From positions 39,500 to 57,163 of the forward strand of contig DCOH01000017.1 in assembly GCA_002322865.1 (NCBI GenBank): a stretch of 17,664 nt of DNA, read 5' to 3'. A model generated the notes under the pieces. The model was not told where the DNA came from and did not search any database. It saw nothing but the letters and a program-made list of their open reading frames with translations. This document shows, piece by piece, positions 6,810 to 15,388 of this stretch. The stretch comes from Sphingobacterium sp. UBA1575. GTDB lineage: Bacteria > Bacteroidota > Bacteroidia > Sphingobacteriales > Sphingobacteriaceae. A program made the translations under genes and the position numbers. Each line of letters opens with the position of its first letter. The first letter of the stretch is position 1.

Positions 6810-9770
6810 ATGCTTAGTTTTGTTGTTCAATCTTTACTTACAGTGTCTATAAAGTCGAATTTAGTTGAATTATCGGAATCCCTACAGGGAGATTTATTTT
6901 TTGATGAAAGGAATGCATCGCACCAAACCATGCGTTTGGCCTATTCTACTGATGCTTCTGTTTACCAGGAATTGCCCTTAGCGGTTTGCATCCCCGAAAC
7001 GAAGGATGATCTGGTTAAGTTGATCCATTTCGGAAAAGCGCATAACGTTACGCTCATTCCGAGGACAGCAGGTACTTCCTTAGCAGGGCAGGTGGTCGGA
7101 GCAGGGATCGTTGTGGATGTTTCCCGTTTCTTCAACCAGATCCTGGAGGTCAATGTGGAAGAGAAATGGGCCCGGGTTCAACCGGGGGTGATCCGCGATG
7201 ATCTGAATGCCTATCTAAAACCCATGGGTCTCATGTTTGGTCCGGAGACTTCCACAGCCAGCCGCGCTATGATCGGGGGGATGATTGGTAATAACTCTTC
7301 GGGACTACACTCGATCGTTTGGGGAGATACCAGGCAAAATCTTATTGCTGCAAATGTCTTATTAGATGATGCTTCGGAAGTTTTATTTGAAGCATTGAAT
7401 GAGCAGGAATATTTTAAGAAATTAACATCAACATCTCGAGAAGGAGCTATTTATCGAGCGATCAACGAATTGATAAGCAAGCCGGATAACCTGGAAGCGA
7501 TTCAATCGGGATACCCTAAAAAAGATATCACACGTAGAAATACCGGATATGCTTTGGACCTGTTGACAGATAGCAATGAGCCTTTCAATTTCTGTAAACT
7601 ATTAGCAGGGTCAGAAGGTACGATTGGGATCGTTACGGAAGCTAAGATCAATCTTATGCCGCTTCCTCCGAAGGAAATTGGTTTGGTGTGTATACACTTC
7701 CAAGACATGGTGGAATGTATGCATGGGAATGTGGTAGCACTCCGAAATCATCCGGAGGCTTCCGAACTGGTCGATAAATATATTCTTGATTTCACGGTAG
7801 GACATCCGACCTATCAGTACAACCGTTTCTTCATTGAAGGTGATCCGCAAGCTTTATTGATTGTGGAGTTCAGGGCAGATACTGACGCTGAAATACAGGC
7901 AAAAGCGGAAAAATTAATCCTTGAATTAAAAGCTGCAGGTTTAGGCTATGCCTATCCGCTGATCTTAGGTACTGAACAGACGAATTTGGTCTGGGATGTT
8001 CGAAAAGCGGGGTTGGGATTGATCCGGAATCTTCCTGGAGATTCACAGCCGGTGAACCTGATTGAAGACTGTGCAGTATCGCCAGAAGATCTTCCGGCTT
8101 ATGTGGAAGATGTGCAACAATTGCTAGTGGAAGAAAAGGTACATGCTTCGTATTATGCACATGCAGGCGCGGGGGAATTGCATATAGAACCATTCATCAA
8201 TCTGAAGACAGCGGAAGGTAAAAAACAATTTCGAAGGATATTGGAAAGAACCACAGATCTGGTACTAAAATACAATGGTTCCTTGAGCGGCGAGCATGGT
8301 GATGGTCGCTTAAGAGGAGAATTTATAGGTAAAGTACTAGGTGATAAAGTTTATCAATTGTTGCTGGAAGTCAAGCATATATTTGATCCAAAAGCGGTGT
8401 TTAATGCGAAGAAGATTGTAGACACGCCGCCAATGGATACCCATCTACGATATGATCATGTTACGGACGCATCCCAAATAAAAACCTATTTTGATTTTAC
8501 CAAGCAGGAGAGCATTTTGAGGTTGGCGGAGAAATGTTCGGGTTCTGGTGATTGTCGGAAAACGGAGATTACAGGTGGAACCATGTGCCCATCTTTCATG
8601 GCTACACGAGATGAGAAGGATACGACACGGGCAAGAGCAAATATGCTGCGCCAGTTTCTGACCAATTCTACAGAACAGAACAGGTTTAATCATAAGGAAT
8701 TGAAGGAGGTGATGGATCTGTGTTTAAGCTGCAAAGGCTGTAAAACAGAATGCCCATCAAGTGTGGATATTGCTAAGATGAAAGCTGAGTTCCTGCAGCA
8801 TTATTACGATGCCAATGGCAGTTCGTTCCGTAGCAAGCTGATTGCAAATTTTACCCAATCCCAAAAATTAGGGTCTTTAGTAGCGCCTATTTATAACTTT
8901 TTCGCAACGAACAATCTGACCTCCTCCTTGATCAAGCAGGTGGTAGGTTTTGCGCCCGACAGGTCCCTTCCAAAAGTTTATGGTACAACTTTAACCCAAT
9001 GGGCCAATAAAAGGGAGCGGAAGCAAGGGAAAAGACAGGTTTACCTGTATGCTGATGAGTTTACGAATTATAATGATACGGAAATAGGGATTACTGCTTA
9101 TAAATTACTTACGGCTCTAGGTTATGAGGTGTTGGTTCCAAACCTCAAAGAGAGTGGCAGAACTTACCTCTCCAAGGGTTTTGTGAAAAAGGCAAAGGAA
9201 CTAGCCAATAGCAATGTGGAGTTGGCAGCGGCCATTATTTCGCAGGATACGCCTTTATTGGGAGTAGAGCCATCGGCCATTATCACCTTTAGGGATGAAT
9301 ATGTGGATCTGGTGGATGCCGATAAAAAATCCAAAGCGGTTGAGTTGGCGAAACATGCGCTGATGATCGATGAATTCTTGGTGCAGGAGATGATTGCCGG
9401 TAGGATACATCAGGAACAGTTTACAGCTGCTCCCCAAAAGATTAAGCTTCATGGACATTGTTATCAAAAGGCATTTAAATTGGTGGAATATACCAAACAG
9501 ATCCTTTCCTTACCCTTGAATTATGAAGTGGAAGTGATCCCTTCAGGCTGTTGTGGAATGGCAGGTTCTTTCGGGTATGAGAAAGAACATTATGAGGTTT
9601 CACAAAAAGTAGCTGAATTGGTGCTGTTTCCTACCTTGAGAAAAACAGGGGATGAATATTTGGTAGCTGCAGCAGGAACATCCTGTAGGCATCAGATTAA
9701 AGATGGGTTGGAAAGGAAGTCCTATCATCCGGTAGAAATACTTTATGACGCTTTAATTAATAAAGCATAA
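6810..9770 (+). CDS. FAD-binding and (Fe-S)-binding oxidoreductase (D-2-hydroxyacid / D-lactate dehydrogenase type)
   Basis: This is a 986-residue fusion of a flavin dehydrogenase and an iron-sulfur electron-transfer module, resembling the YdiJ/Dld-like class that oxidises D-2-hydroxyacids such as D-lactate or D-2-hydroxyglutarate. The FAD_binding_4 domain (about 55-200) shows PRTAGTSLAG (84-93) and GNNSSG (160-165). The FAD-oxidase C-terminal domain (about 235-545) contains EHGDGR with His496. Two [4Fe-4S] ferredoxin-like motifs follow: C576-x5-C582...C593-P and C638-x2-C641-x2-C644-x3-C648-P. A CCG-type redox domain ends the protein, with Cys884, Cys914-Cys915 and Cys959; in its first half the expected Cys-Cys pair is replaced by Glu781-Ser782. 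The start is uncertain: residues 1-12 are unusually hydrophobic, and the in-frame GTG at 6843 is an alternative. No hairpin follows the gene. The exact substrate cannot be told. Confidence 0.92.
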   Translation: MLSFVVQSLLTVSIKSNLVELSESLQGDLFFDERNASHQTMRLAYSTDASVYQELPLAVCIPETKDDLVKLIHFGKAHNVTLIPRTAGTSLAGQVVGAGIVVDVSRFFNQILEVNVEEKWARVQPGVIRDDLNAYLKPMGLMFGPETSTASRAMIGGMIGNNSSGLHSIVWGDTRQNLIAANVLLDDASEVLFEALNEQEYFKKLTSTSREGAIYRAINELISKPDNLEAIQSGYPKKDITRRNTGYALDLLTDSNEPFNFCKLLAGSEGTIGIVTEAKINLMPLPPKEIGLVCIHFQDMVECMHGNVVALRNHPEASELVDKYILDFTVGHPTYQYNRFFIEGDPQALLIVEFRADTDAEIQAKAEKLILELKAAGLGYAYPLILGTEQTNLVWDVRKAGLGLIRNLPGDSQPVNLIEDCAVSPEDLPAYVEDVQQLLVEEKVHASYYAHAGAGELHIEPFINLKTAEGKKQFRRILERTTDLVLKYNGSLSGEHGDGRLRGEFIGKVLGDKVYQLLLEVKHIFDPKAVFNAKKIVDTPPMDTHLRYDHVTDASQIKTYFDFTKQESILRLAEKCSGSGDCRKTEITGGTMCPSFMATRDEKDTTRARANMLRQFLTNSTEQNRFNHKELKEVMDLCLSCKGCKTECPSSVDIAKMKAEFLQHYYDANGSSFRSKLIANFTQSQKLGSLVAPIYNFFATNNLTSSLIKQVVGFAPDRSLPKVYGTTLTQWANKRERKQGKRQVYLYADEFTNYNDTEIGITAYKLLTALGYEVLVPNLKESGRTYLSKGFVKKAKELANSNVELAAAIISQDTPLLGVEPSAIITFRDEYVDLVDADKKSKAVELAKHALMIDEFLVQEMIAGRIHQEQFTAAPQKIKLHGHCYQKAFKLVEYTKQILSLPLNYEVEVIPSGCCGMAGSFGYEKEHYEVSQKVAELVLFPTLRKTGDEYLVAAAGTSCRHQIKDGLERKSYHPVEILYDALINKA

Positions 9771-9782
9771 ACATTAATTCTT

Positions 9783-9790
9783 TATTTTTG
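9783..9790 (+). promoter_or_regulatory. Candidate -7 box (TATTTTTG) for the lipoprotein gene
   Basis: TATTTTTG is an exact match to the Bacteroidota -7 consensus TAnnTTTG. It lies 15 bases before the ATG at 9806, within the 35-bp gap after the FAD/Fe-S gene. No TTTG -33 element occurs at the usual 19-20 base spacing, so the match may be fortuitous. If real, it also rules out the TTG at 9788 as a start, because that codon lies inside the box. Confidence 0.35.
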
Positions 9791-9805
9791 TTTAACAATA
9801 AACAT

Positions 9806-10453
9806 ATGATTATGAGAAAATTATTAAGCATTGGATTAAGTCTTACAACGGTTTTGGCCATGGTGTCTTGTGGAAATTCTTCAAAAACCAATAACAATAC
9901 GGGAGATTCCACAGGAACTACAAGTTCTACCCTCAATCAATTGACAGCAAATACGGATGCGAGTTCATTGCATTTGTATTTCCACCTTCAGGAAAATAGC
10001 CAAACGGATTCTTCGGTGATTTATGAAGCAAAATCCTTATTTAATCAAGATACGGTAGGTTTTCAGGTCGAAGTGCTCAAGAATATCCCTGCTGGCGTTA
10101 CAGCAATGGGCGCTGCGGATGAAAAGGCCGGTTTTAGAGAAGGAGCAATCAAGTTTTCATCAATAGGCGTACCTTCCGATAATTTTGTGAAGAGCCTTGG
10201 AACCTTAATGAAGTTGCCAACCGATGGTAGAATGAGCACAAAAACGCTTTTACCTTTGGTATTTTCTTCCAATAAGGATCAGGTCGATCTATCGAAATCT
10301 GCAACCTACTCTTTTAAATATTTCTTTGAGAATGGTACAGGTACTCCCGCTGAGTTATTTGGCGTATTGGACACCTATAAGAAGTCTTTTGAATTGACAG
10401 AGAAGGATTCTACCTACAGAAAGGCGATCATCGCTTCTTTCGAAGGAAAATAA
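9806..10453 (+). CDS. Hypothetical lipoprotein, family not recognised
   Basis: I do not recognise this protein. The 215 residues start with a lipoprotein signal peptide (basic MIMRKLL, a hydrophobic stretch to about residue 20, then VSCGN with Cys22 as the lipidated residue), followed by a low-complexity Asn/Ser/Thr/Gly linker (about 24-45). The mature part (about 54-215) is a single soluble-looking domain beginning SLHLYFHLQ, with no metal-binding or catalytic motif I can name. It should be anchored to the outer or inner membrane facing the periplasm or surface. The start at 9806 is preferred over an in-frame TTG at 9788 that only adds residues before the signal peptide; the ATG at 9812 is equally good. 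It opens a run of three exported-protein genes (to 12194); the next start is 29 bp after its stop. Confidence 0.8.
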   Translation: MIMRKLLSIGLSLTTVLAMVSCGNSSKTNNNTGDSTGTTSSTLNQLTANTDASSLHLYFHLQENSQTDSSVIYEAKSLFNQDTVGFQVEVLKNIPAGVTAMGAADEKAGFREGAIKFSSIGVPSDNFVKSLGTLMKLPTDGRMSTKTLLPLVFSSNKDQVDLSKSATYSFKYFFENGTGTPAELFGVLDTYKKSFELTEKDSTYRKAIIASFEGK

Positions 10454-10482
10454 TGAATAAATGGAATGGCTAACCTTTTAAA

Positions 10483-11376
10483 GTGATTAGAATAAATAGC
10501 ATTACGCTTTTAAGCGTCATATTGTTCCTGTTCAGTACCTTAGCTGGAGCTGCCCAGGACTTAATACCTACTACTCGGGTTTCAAAAGGGAAACTGATTG
10601 CACCTGAGCTTAACGAAGTTTCCGGGATTATTGCATCTGATGCTAATCCCGGTTCTTTTTGGATGCACAATGATAGTGGAGACAAGGCTAGGATCTTCCT
10701 GGTGGATTCTTCAGCTAACTTGCTGCAGATCGTGAACCTGGAGGGTATCATTGCCATTGATATGGAAGAGATCGGTAAATTCAAGCGGGATGGGAAGAAC
10801 TATTTGGTTTTGGGGGATATTGGTGATAATAGAGGGTTGAGAAAGGATATCCGCTTATATATTTTGGAAGAACCTGTGAGGGAACAGTCGGGCAAAAAAG
10901 AGATCCTCATCAAATCTTCGCAGATTCAAACGATCATCCTGCACCACGATGGTAAAGCCAGGGATGCAGAAGCTTTCTTTATAGATCCTTTGGACAATCG
11001 GTTTTACCTGATCAGTAAGCGGGAATTCAAATCAATTGTTTATTCAGCTGATATTTTTCAAGAGGTTGAAAAACATACTCTTAAACCCGTTATCACATTA
11101 CCATTTACTTTTGTCACGGCTGCTGATATCAGCCCTGCAGGAGATGCTATTTTGATAAAAAATCTTACCAATATTTATTATTGGAGCCGTCCGTTTAACG
11201 AATCTATTCAGCACAGCCTTTCTAAGCCATATAAACGCTTGGCCTATCAACAAGAGCCACAAGGTGAAGCAATTACATTTGATCAGTTTGGTAAAACCTT
11301 TTTTACGGTAAGTGAGCGCCCCTTTGGATTAGATTCTTATCTTTACCAATATAATTTTTCTAAACCCAAAAATTGA
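10483..11376 (+). CDS. Secreted beta-propeller-like protein of unknown function
   Basis: The 297-residue protein begins at a GTG (10483); the ATG at 10453 in the same frame runs into a stop after six codons. A signal peptide is visible (hydrophobic 8-22, probable cleavage after AGAA near 24), with no lipobox. The mature chain has spaced conserved-looking segments: ELNEVSGI (42-49), HNDSGD (62-67), DMEEI (93-97), GDIGDN (111-116), DAEAFF (about 161-166) and a final GEAITFDQFGKTFFTVSER. These repeat a hydrophobic-turn-Asp/Gly pattern typical of beta-propeller blades and resemble a widespread uncharacterised secreted family related in style to SdiA-regulated/NHL propellers. No catalytic residues can be assigned. 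Its stop overlaps the start of the esterase gene by one base (TGATG), suggesting translational coupling. Confidence 0.8.
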   Translation: MIRINSITLLSVILFLFSTLAGAAQDLIPTTRVSKGKLIAPELNEVSGIIASDANPGSFWMHNDSGDKARIFLVDSSANLLQIVNLEGIIAIDMEEIGKFKRDGKNYLVLGDIGDNRGLRKDIRLYILEEPVREQSGKKEILIKSSQIQTIILHHDGKARDAEAFFIDPLDNRFYLISKREFKSIVYSADIFQEVEKHTLKPVITLPFTFVTAADISPAGDAILIKNLTNIYYWSRPFNESIQHSLSKPYKRLAYQQEPQGEAITFDQFGKTFFTVSERPFGLDSYLYQYNFSKPKN

Positions 11377-12194
11377 TGAAAATACGTTTAACATTCTTAT
11401 TGATGCTTGCTGCATTCTTTACCGCACAAGCAGCTCAGGTGGATACGGTTTTGGTGAAAAGCACTGCAATGGGTAAAGCCATTAAAACGGTGGTTATCCA
11501 ACCTGAAAACAGTAAGTCTAAAAACTTGCCTACGCTTTATCTCTTACATGGGTATTCAGGTAATTATGCCAATTGGGTAGATAAGGTTCCAAAAATCAAG
11601 GAGCTGGTTGATAAATTGGAAATGGTTGTTGTATGTCCGGATGGAGGGTATGGAAGTTGGTATTGGGATATTCCAAATGATAAAAATTATCAATATGAAA
11701 CCTTTGTTTCCAAAGAGTTGGTAGACTTTGTGGAAAGTAATTATGCAGTTGCTAAAGATCGCGCCAAACGAGGAATTACCGGCTTGAGTATGGGTGGCCA
11801 TGGCGCTTTGTATTTGGCCATTAAACATCAGGATACCTTTGCAGCAGCCGGTAGTACTGCGGGTGGAGTGGATATTCGTCCTTTTCCGAACAATTGGGAA
11901 ATGGCAAAACGTTTAGGACCTTACCATGAACAACAGGAGGCTTGGAACACCCATACCGTCATGGAGATGACACATTTGATCAAACCGAACTCGCTATCGT
12001 TGTTTATTGATTGCGGAACGGAGGATTTCTTTTATAAAGTAAACTTGAAATTACATGAAAAATTGACTTACCTGAATATCCCACACCGGTTTCTAACCAT
12101 GCCTGGAGCTCATAATTGGGATTATTGGAGTAAATCCATCTTATATCAGATGATGTTTTTCCACGATTTTTTCTATCAACCTGCTAAAAAATAA
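11376..12194 (+). CDS. Secreted alpha/beta-hydrolase esterase (esterase D / putative tributyrin-esterase family)
   Basis: This is a 272-residue serine esterase with an N-terminal signal peptide (hydrophobic 5-18, cleavage probably after QAA near residue 20), so it acts in the periplasm or outside. The fold motifs are in order: LYLLHGYSGNYANW (54-67, oxyanion-hole region), CPDGGYGSWYW (87-97), the nucleophile elbow GLSMGGHGA with Ser138, DCGTEDFF with probable Asp217, and GAHNWDYW with probable His246. Together they form a complete Ser-Asp-His triad. Family relatives cleave short acyl esters, S-formylglutathione, or acetyl and feruloyl groups on carbohydrates; the substrate here is unknown. 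I chose the ATG at 11376 over an in-frame TTG one codon earlier. It overlaps the preceding stop by one base and lies 28 bp before the receptor gene. Confidence 0.9.
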   Translation: MKIRLTFLLMLAAFFTAQAAQVDTVLVKSTAMGKAIKTVVIQPENSKSKNLPTLYLLHGYSGNYANWVDKVPKIKELVDKLEMVVVCPDGGYGSWYWDIPNDKNYQYETFVSKELVDFVESNYAVAKDRAKRGITGLSMGGHGALYLAIKHQDTFAAAGSTAGGVDIRPFPNNWEMAKRLGPYHEQQEAWNTHTVMEMTHLIKPNSLSLFIDCGTEDFFYKVNLKLHEKLTYLNIPHRFLTMPGAHNWDYWSKSILYQMMFFHDFFYQPAKK

Positions 12195-12222
12195 TTCCCT
12201 TTTAATTTACGCTGCCCACCCT

Positions 12223-14559
12223 ATGAATAAACTGCCCTTATTACGGATTTTAGGAACCATGATCATGGTTCTAATTTCTGTATTCCATGTATATGCCCAG
12301 AATAAGGTAACCCTTAGTGGTTACATCAAGGATGGAGGCTCAGGCGAAAGTCTGATCGCTGCCCTGATTAAATTCCCTGATCTGAAGCTCAATAGCTATT
12401 CAAATAATTATGGATTTTATTCGGTGTCCATTCCTGCTGGAAAACACGCAGTAGAAGTGAGTTTTGTCGGCTATCAAACCTATCAAGACACGCTACAGGT
12501 GGATGCTTCTAAACAGATGAACTTTGAGTTGATCTCGACCTCAAAAACCATCGAAGAAGTGGTTATCTCTGGAAAAAAGGAGGATGGGAATGTTACTTCC
12601 GCTCAGATGGGCTCTTTGAAATTTACGATGGAGGAGGTAAAGAATGTCCCTGTCATCTTTGGTGAGCGAGATATTCTTAAAACCATCCAATTATTGCCTG
12701 GAGTAGCTTCTGGAGGGGAAGGGAGTTCGAGTTTTTATGTGCGAGGCGGGGGAGGTGATCAAAACCTTATTCTGTTGGATGAGGCAACGGTGTATAATGC
12801 ATCCCATCTATTGGGATTCTTCTCGACATTCAATTCCGACGCAGTAAAAGATGCAAATCTATATAAAGGAGGGATCCCGGCCCAATATGGTGGCAGGATT
12901 TCGTCTGTTATGGACATCAATATGTTGGATGGAAATAATAAGAAATTTGCGGTTGAAGGTGGTTTAGGATTGATCGCCTCTAGATTGAAGGTGGAAGGAC
13001 CCATTGTTAAGGACAAAAGCTCCTTTATGTTGAGCGGTCGTAGAACCTATGCGGATATGTTCCTGAAATTGTCCAAGGATGAAACCATCAATCAGAGCAA
13101 GCTCTATTTCTATGATCTGAATGCCAAGGTGAATTATAAGTTGAACGATCGGAATACGGTCTATCTTTCCGGATATTTTGGCAAGGATGATCTTGGATAT
13201 TCTGATCTGTTTGGATTTGATTGGGGAAATGCAACAGCCACAGTACGATGGAACCATGTTTTGAACAACCAATTATTCAGTAATACAACATTGATCTATA
13301 GTGATTTTACCTATAATGTGAATGTTAATAACGATGATTCGGATTTTACGATTGCCTCAAAAATAAGGAACTGGAACCTGAAGCAGGATTTCTCCTATTA
13401 TTCCAACAATAATAATGTATTGAAATTTGGGGTGAATCTTTTGCAGCAGCGCATCCGTCCTGCCAGTTTGGAAGCCAAGGCGGGTTCTGCAGTGAATTCC
13501 ATTGCCGTAGATAACAGACAAGGAATTGAAGCGGCTGCCTATGTATCCCATGAATGGAAACCGATTGAAAATCTATCCATCATCTATGGCTTGCGATTTA
13601 ATGATTTTATGGTCCTAGGGCCTGGAACATTCTATGATTTTGACCAGGATGGTGAGCCTATCTCGGAGAAAACCTATGGCAATGAGGTGATCAAGCACTA
13701 TTTGAATGTGGAACCGAGAGCCTCTATGGCCTATATTTTAAGTCCACGGAATAGTATTAAGGCAAGTTATAACCGCATTGCACAAAATCTTCATCAATTA
13801 ACCAATACCACCTCCAGTCTTCCTACGGATCAGTATGTGGTAAGCAGCTTGAACATCAAACCGCAGATTGCAGATCAGGTGGCTTTAGGATATTTCCAGA
13901 ATTTTGCGAACAATGCTTATGAATTTTCCGTGGAAACCTATTATAAAAAATTGGATAACCAGATCGACTTTAGAAACGGGGCAGATCTGCAGGCCAATAA
14001 GTATATGGAGGGCGACTTGCTTTACGGTATCGGTAGAGCTTATGGAGTCGAATTCCTACTTCGTAAGAACAAAGGGAAATTGAACGGTTGGGTAAGTTAT
14101 ACCTTGGCGAAGAGCGAGCGACAATTTGATCAGATCAATGATGGGAACTGGTATGCAGCACGCCAGGATAGGACACACGATGTTTCTATCGTAGGAATCT
14201 ACCAATTAACTTCAAAATGGAGTTTAGGGGCAACTTTTGTCTATAATACTGGTAATGCGATTACATTCCCTAGTGGTAAATATCAGGTGAATGGAACTAC
14301 TATGTTCTATTATACGGAGCGAAATGGGTATCGGATGCCTGCTTACCACCGTTTGGATCTTTCGGCAAATTATGAGCCTAAAAATCAGGATAAACGTTTC
14401 AATTCCAGTTGGTCATTTGGTCTTTACAATGCTTATAACCGCAGGAATGCCTACATTATCGACTTCCGTGAAAATGAAACCAACCCGAATATCACTGAAG
14501 CGTATAAAATCGCATTATTCGGAATAATCCCTTCTGTTACCTGGAATTTTAAATTTTAG
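12223..14559 (+). CDS. TonB-dependent outer-membrane receptor with carboxypeptidase-regulatory-like N-terminal domain
   Basis: This 778-residue outer-membrane transporter takes up a ligand using TonB-ExbBD energy. Its parts are a signal peptide (1-25, cleavage after VYA), a CarboxypepD_reg-like beta-sandwich (about 28-104, with SGYIKDGGSGE and the NNYGFYSVSIPAGKH and VSFVGYQTY segments), a TonB-box-like linker (EEVVISGK, 111-118), a plug domain (about 125-235, with LLPGV, FYVRGGGGDQNLILLDEATV and GGIPAQYGGRISSVMDI), and a 22-stranded barrel to the end. The C-terminus WNFKF finishes with Phe, the usual barrel-assembly signal. It is smaller than SusC-type glycan transporters (about 1000 residues) and has no SusD gene beside it. 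Instead a DUF4249 lipoprotein gene begins 4 bp after its stop, a recurrent pairing in Bacteroidota. The ligand is unknown. Confidence 0.95.
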   Translation: MNKLPLLRILGTMIMVLISVFHVYAQNKVTLSGYIKDGGSGESLIAALIKFPDLKLNSYSNNYGFYSVSIPAGKHAVEVSFVGYQTYQDTLQVDASKQMNFELISTSKTIEEVVISGKKEDGNVTSAQMGSLKFTMEEVKNVPVIFGERDILKTIQLLPGVASGGEGSSSFYVRGGGGDQNLILLDEATVYNASHLLGFFSTFNSDAVKDANLYKGGIPAQYGGRISSVMDINMLDGNNKKFAVEGGLGLIASRLKVEGPIVKDKSSFMLSGRRTYADMFLKLSKDETINQSKLYFYDLNAKVNYKLNDRNTVYLSGYFGKDDLGYSDLFGFDWGNATATVRWNHVLNNQLFSNTTLIYSDFTYNVNVNNDDSDFTIASKIRNWNLKQDFSYYSNNNNVLKFGVNLLQQRIRPASLEAKAGSAVNSIAVDNRQGIEAAAYVSHEWKPIENLSIIYGLRFNDFMVLGPGTFYDFDQDGEPISEKTYGNEVIKHYLNVEPRASMAYILSPRNSIKASYNRIAQNLHQLTNTTSSLPTDQYVVSSLNIKPQIADQVALGYFQNFANNAYEFSVETYYKKLDNQIDFRNGADLQANKYMEGDLLYGIGRAYGVEFLLRKNKGKLNGWVSYTLAKSERQFDQINDGNWYAARQDRTHDVSIVGIYQLTSKWSLGATFVYNTGNAITFPSGKYQVNGTTMFYYTERNGYRMPAYHRLDLSANYEPKNQDKRFNSSWSFGLYNAYNRRNAYIIDFRENETNPNITEAYKIALFGIIPSVTWNFKF

Positions 14560-14563
14560 TCTT

Positions 14564-15364
14564 ATGCGTAGTATCATAACCTATATAGCTGTTTTTTCGC
14601 TGATTTTTTTCAATTCTTGTGAAGAGAAAATTGATATTGATCTGAATGACTCCGATCCACGGATTGTTATTGAAGCCAATTTAACGAATGAAGACAGAAA
14701 CCAGGAGATCTTAGTGAGTAGGACGGTTAATTTCGATTCTCCGGAATTCGATCAGGTAGATAATGCTTCGGTTGTTGTTAAAGGCAGTAATGGAAGAAAT
14801 TATACCTTTACTCCTGCCGGGAATGGTATTTACACCAATAACAACTTCTTTGTCAATACACAAATTACCTATACTTTAGAAGTGACAGTTGATAACAAGA
14901 CCTATTCCAGTAAGGGGGCAATGGTAGACTATGTGGAGATCGATTCGATGGGTGTGACCAAGGAGAACATATTCAATGAAGACTATTACTTTGTGAATCT
15001 TAAGTTCAAAGATCCTAAAGGAGTGCCGAATTATTACTTATATACGGTTTCCATCAATGATGGCCCTTTTAAATTCAATGCTGTTCAGAATGATAAATTT
15101 AACGATGGACAGGAAGTTACCCATCAGATTGGAGGCAGAAATGATGAGTTTAAAGTAGGGGATAAGGTTAAGGTTCGGAGGCAGATAGTTTCTAAAGAGC
15201 TGTATACCTATTGGAATGAATACCAACTGACCAATCCGGGTAGTGCTGCGCCTGGAAATCCTACTGGCAACATTAGCAATGGAGCTTTGGGGTATTTTGG
15301 GATTTCGAATGTGCGTGATTATACCGTGACCATTGCCGATGCAGACAATGATGATTTAGAATAA
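14564..15364 (+). CDS. DUF4249 family lipoprotein, partner of the upstream TonB-dependent receptor
   Basis: The 266-residue protein starts with a lipoprotein signal peptide (MRSIITYIAVFSLIFFNSC, lipidated Cys19) followed by acidic EEKIDIDLNDSD. The mature region reads as DUF4249: PRIVIEANLTNEDRNQEILVSRT (about 32-54), then beta-rich immunoglobulin-like segments (VVVKGSNGRNYTFTPAGNGIYTN, ITYTLEVTVDNKTYSS) and a C-terminal half ending GALGYFGISNVRDYTV. No enzyme motif is visible. In Bacteroidota these lipoproteins sit next to medium-sized TonB-dependent receptors, as here with a 4-bp gap, so a role as a surface ligand-capture or lid subunit is a reasonable inference, not a shown function. The gene ends convergent with the deacetylase, only 24 bp away, with no strong hairpin between. 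Confidence 0.88.
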   Translation: MRSIITYIAVFSLIFFNSCEEKIDIDLNDSDPRIVIEANLTNEDRNQEILVSRTVNFDSPEFDQVDNASVVVKGSNGRNYTFTPAGNGIYTNNNFFVNTQITYTLEVTVDNKTYSSKGAMVDYVEIDSMGVTKENIFNEDYYFVNLKFKDPKGVPNYYLYTVSINDGPFKFNAVQNDKFNDGQEVTHQIGGRNDEFKVGDKVKVRRQIVSKELYTYWNEYQLTNPGSAAPGNPTGNISNGALGYFGISNVRDYTVTIADADNDDLE

Positions 15365-15388
15365 TCCTTTCTTAAATCGACCTAAGAT

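Noticed and set aside
9788..9805. TTG start extending the lipoprotein by six residues
   Set aside because: The added residues precede a complete signal peptide and the codon lies within a consensus -7 box.
12223..15364. A polysaccharide utilisation locus (SusC/SusD)
   Set aside because: The receptor is too short for SusC, the lipoprotein is DUF4249 rather than SusD, and no glycoside hydrolase or hybrid sensor gene adjoins.
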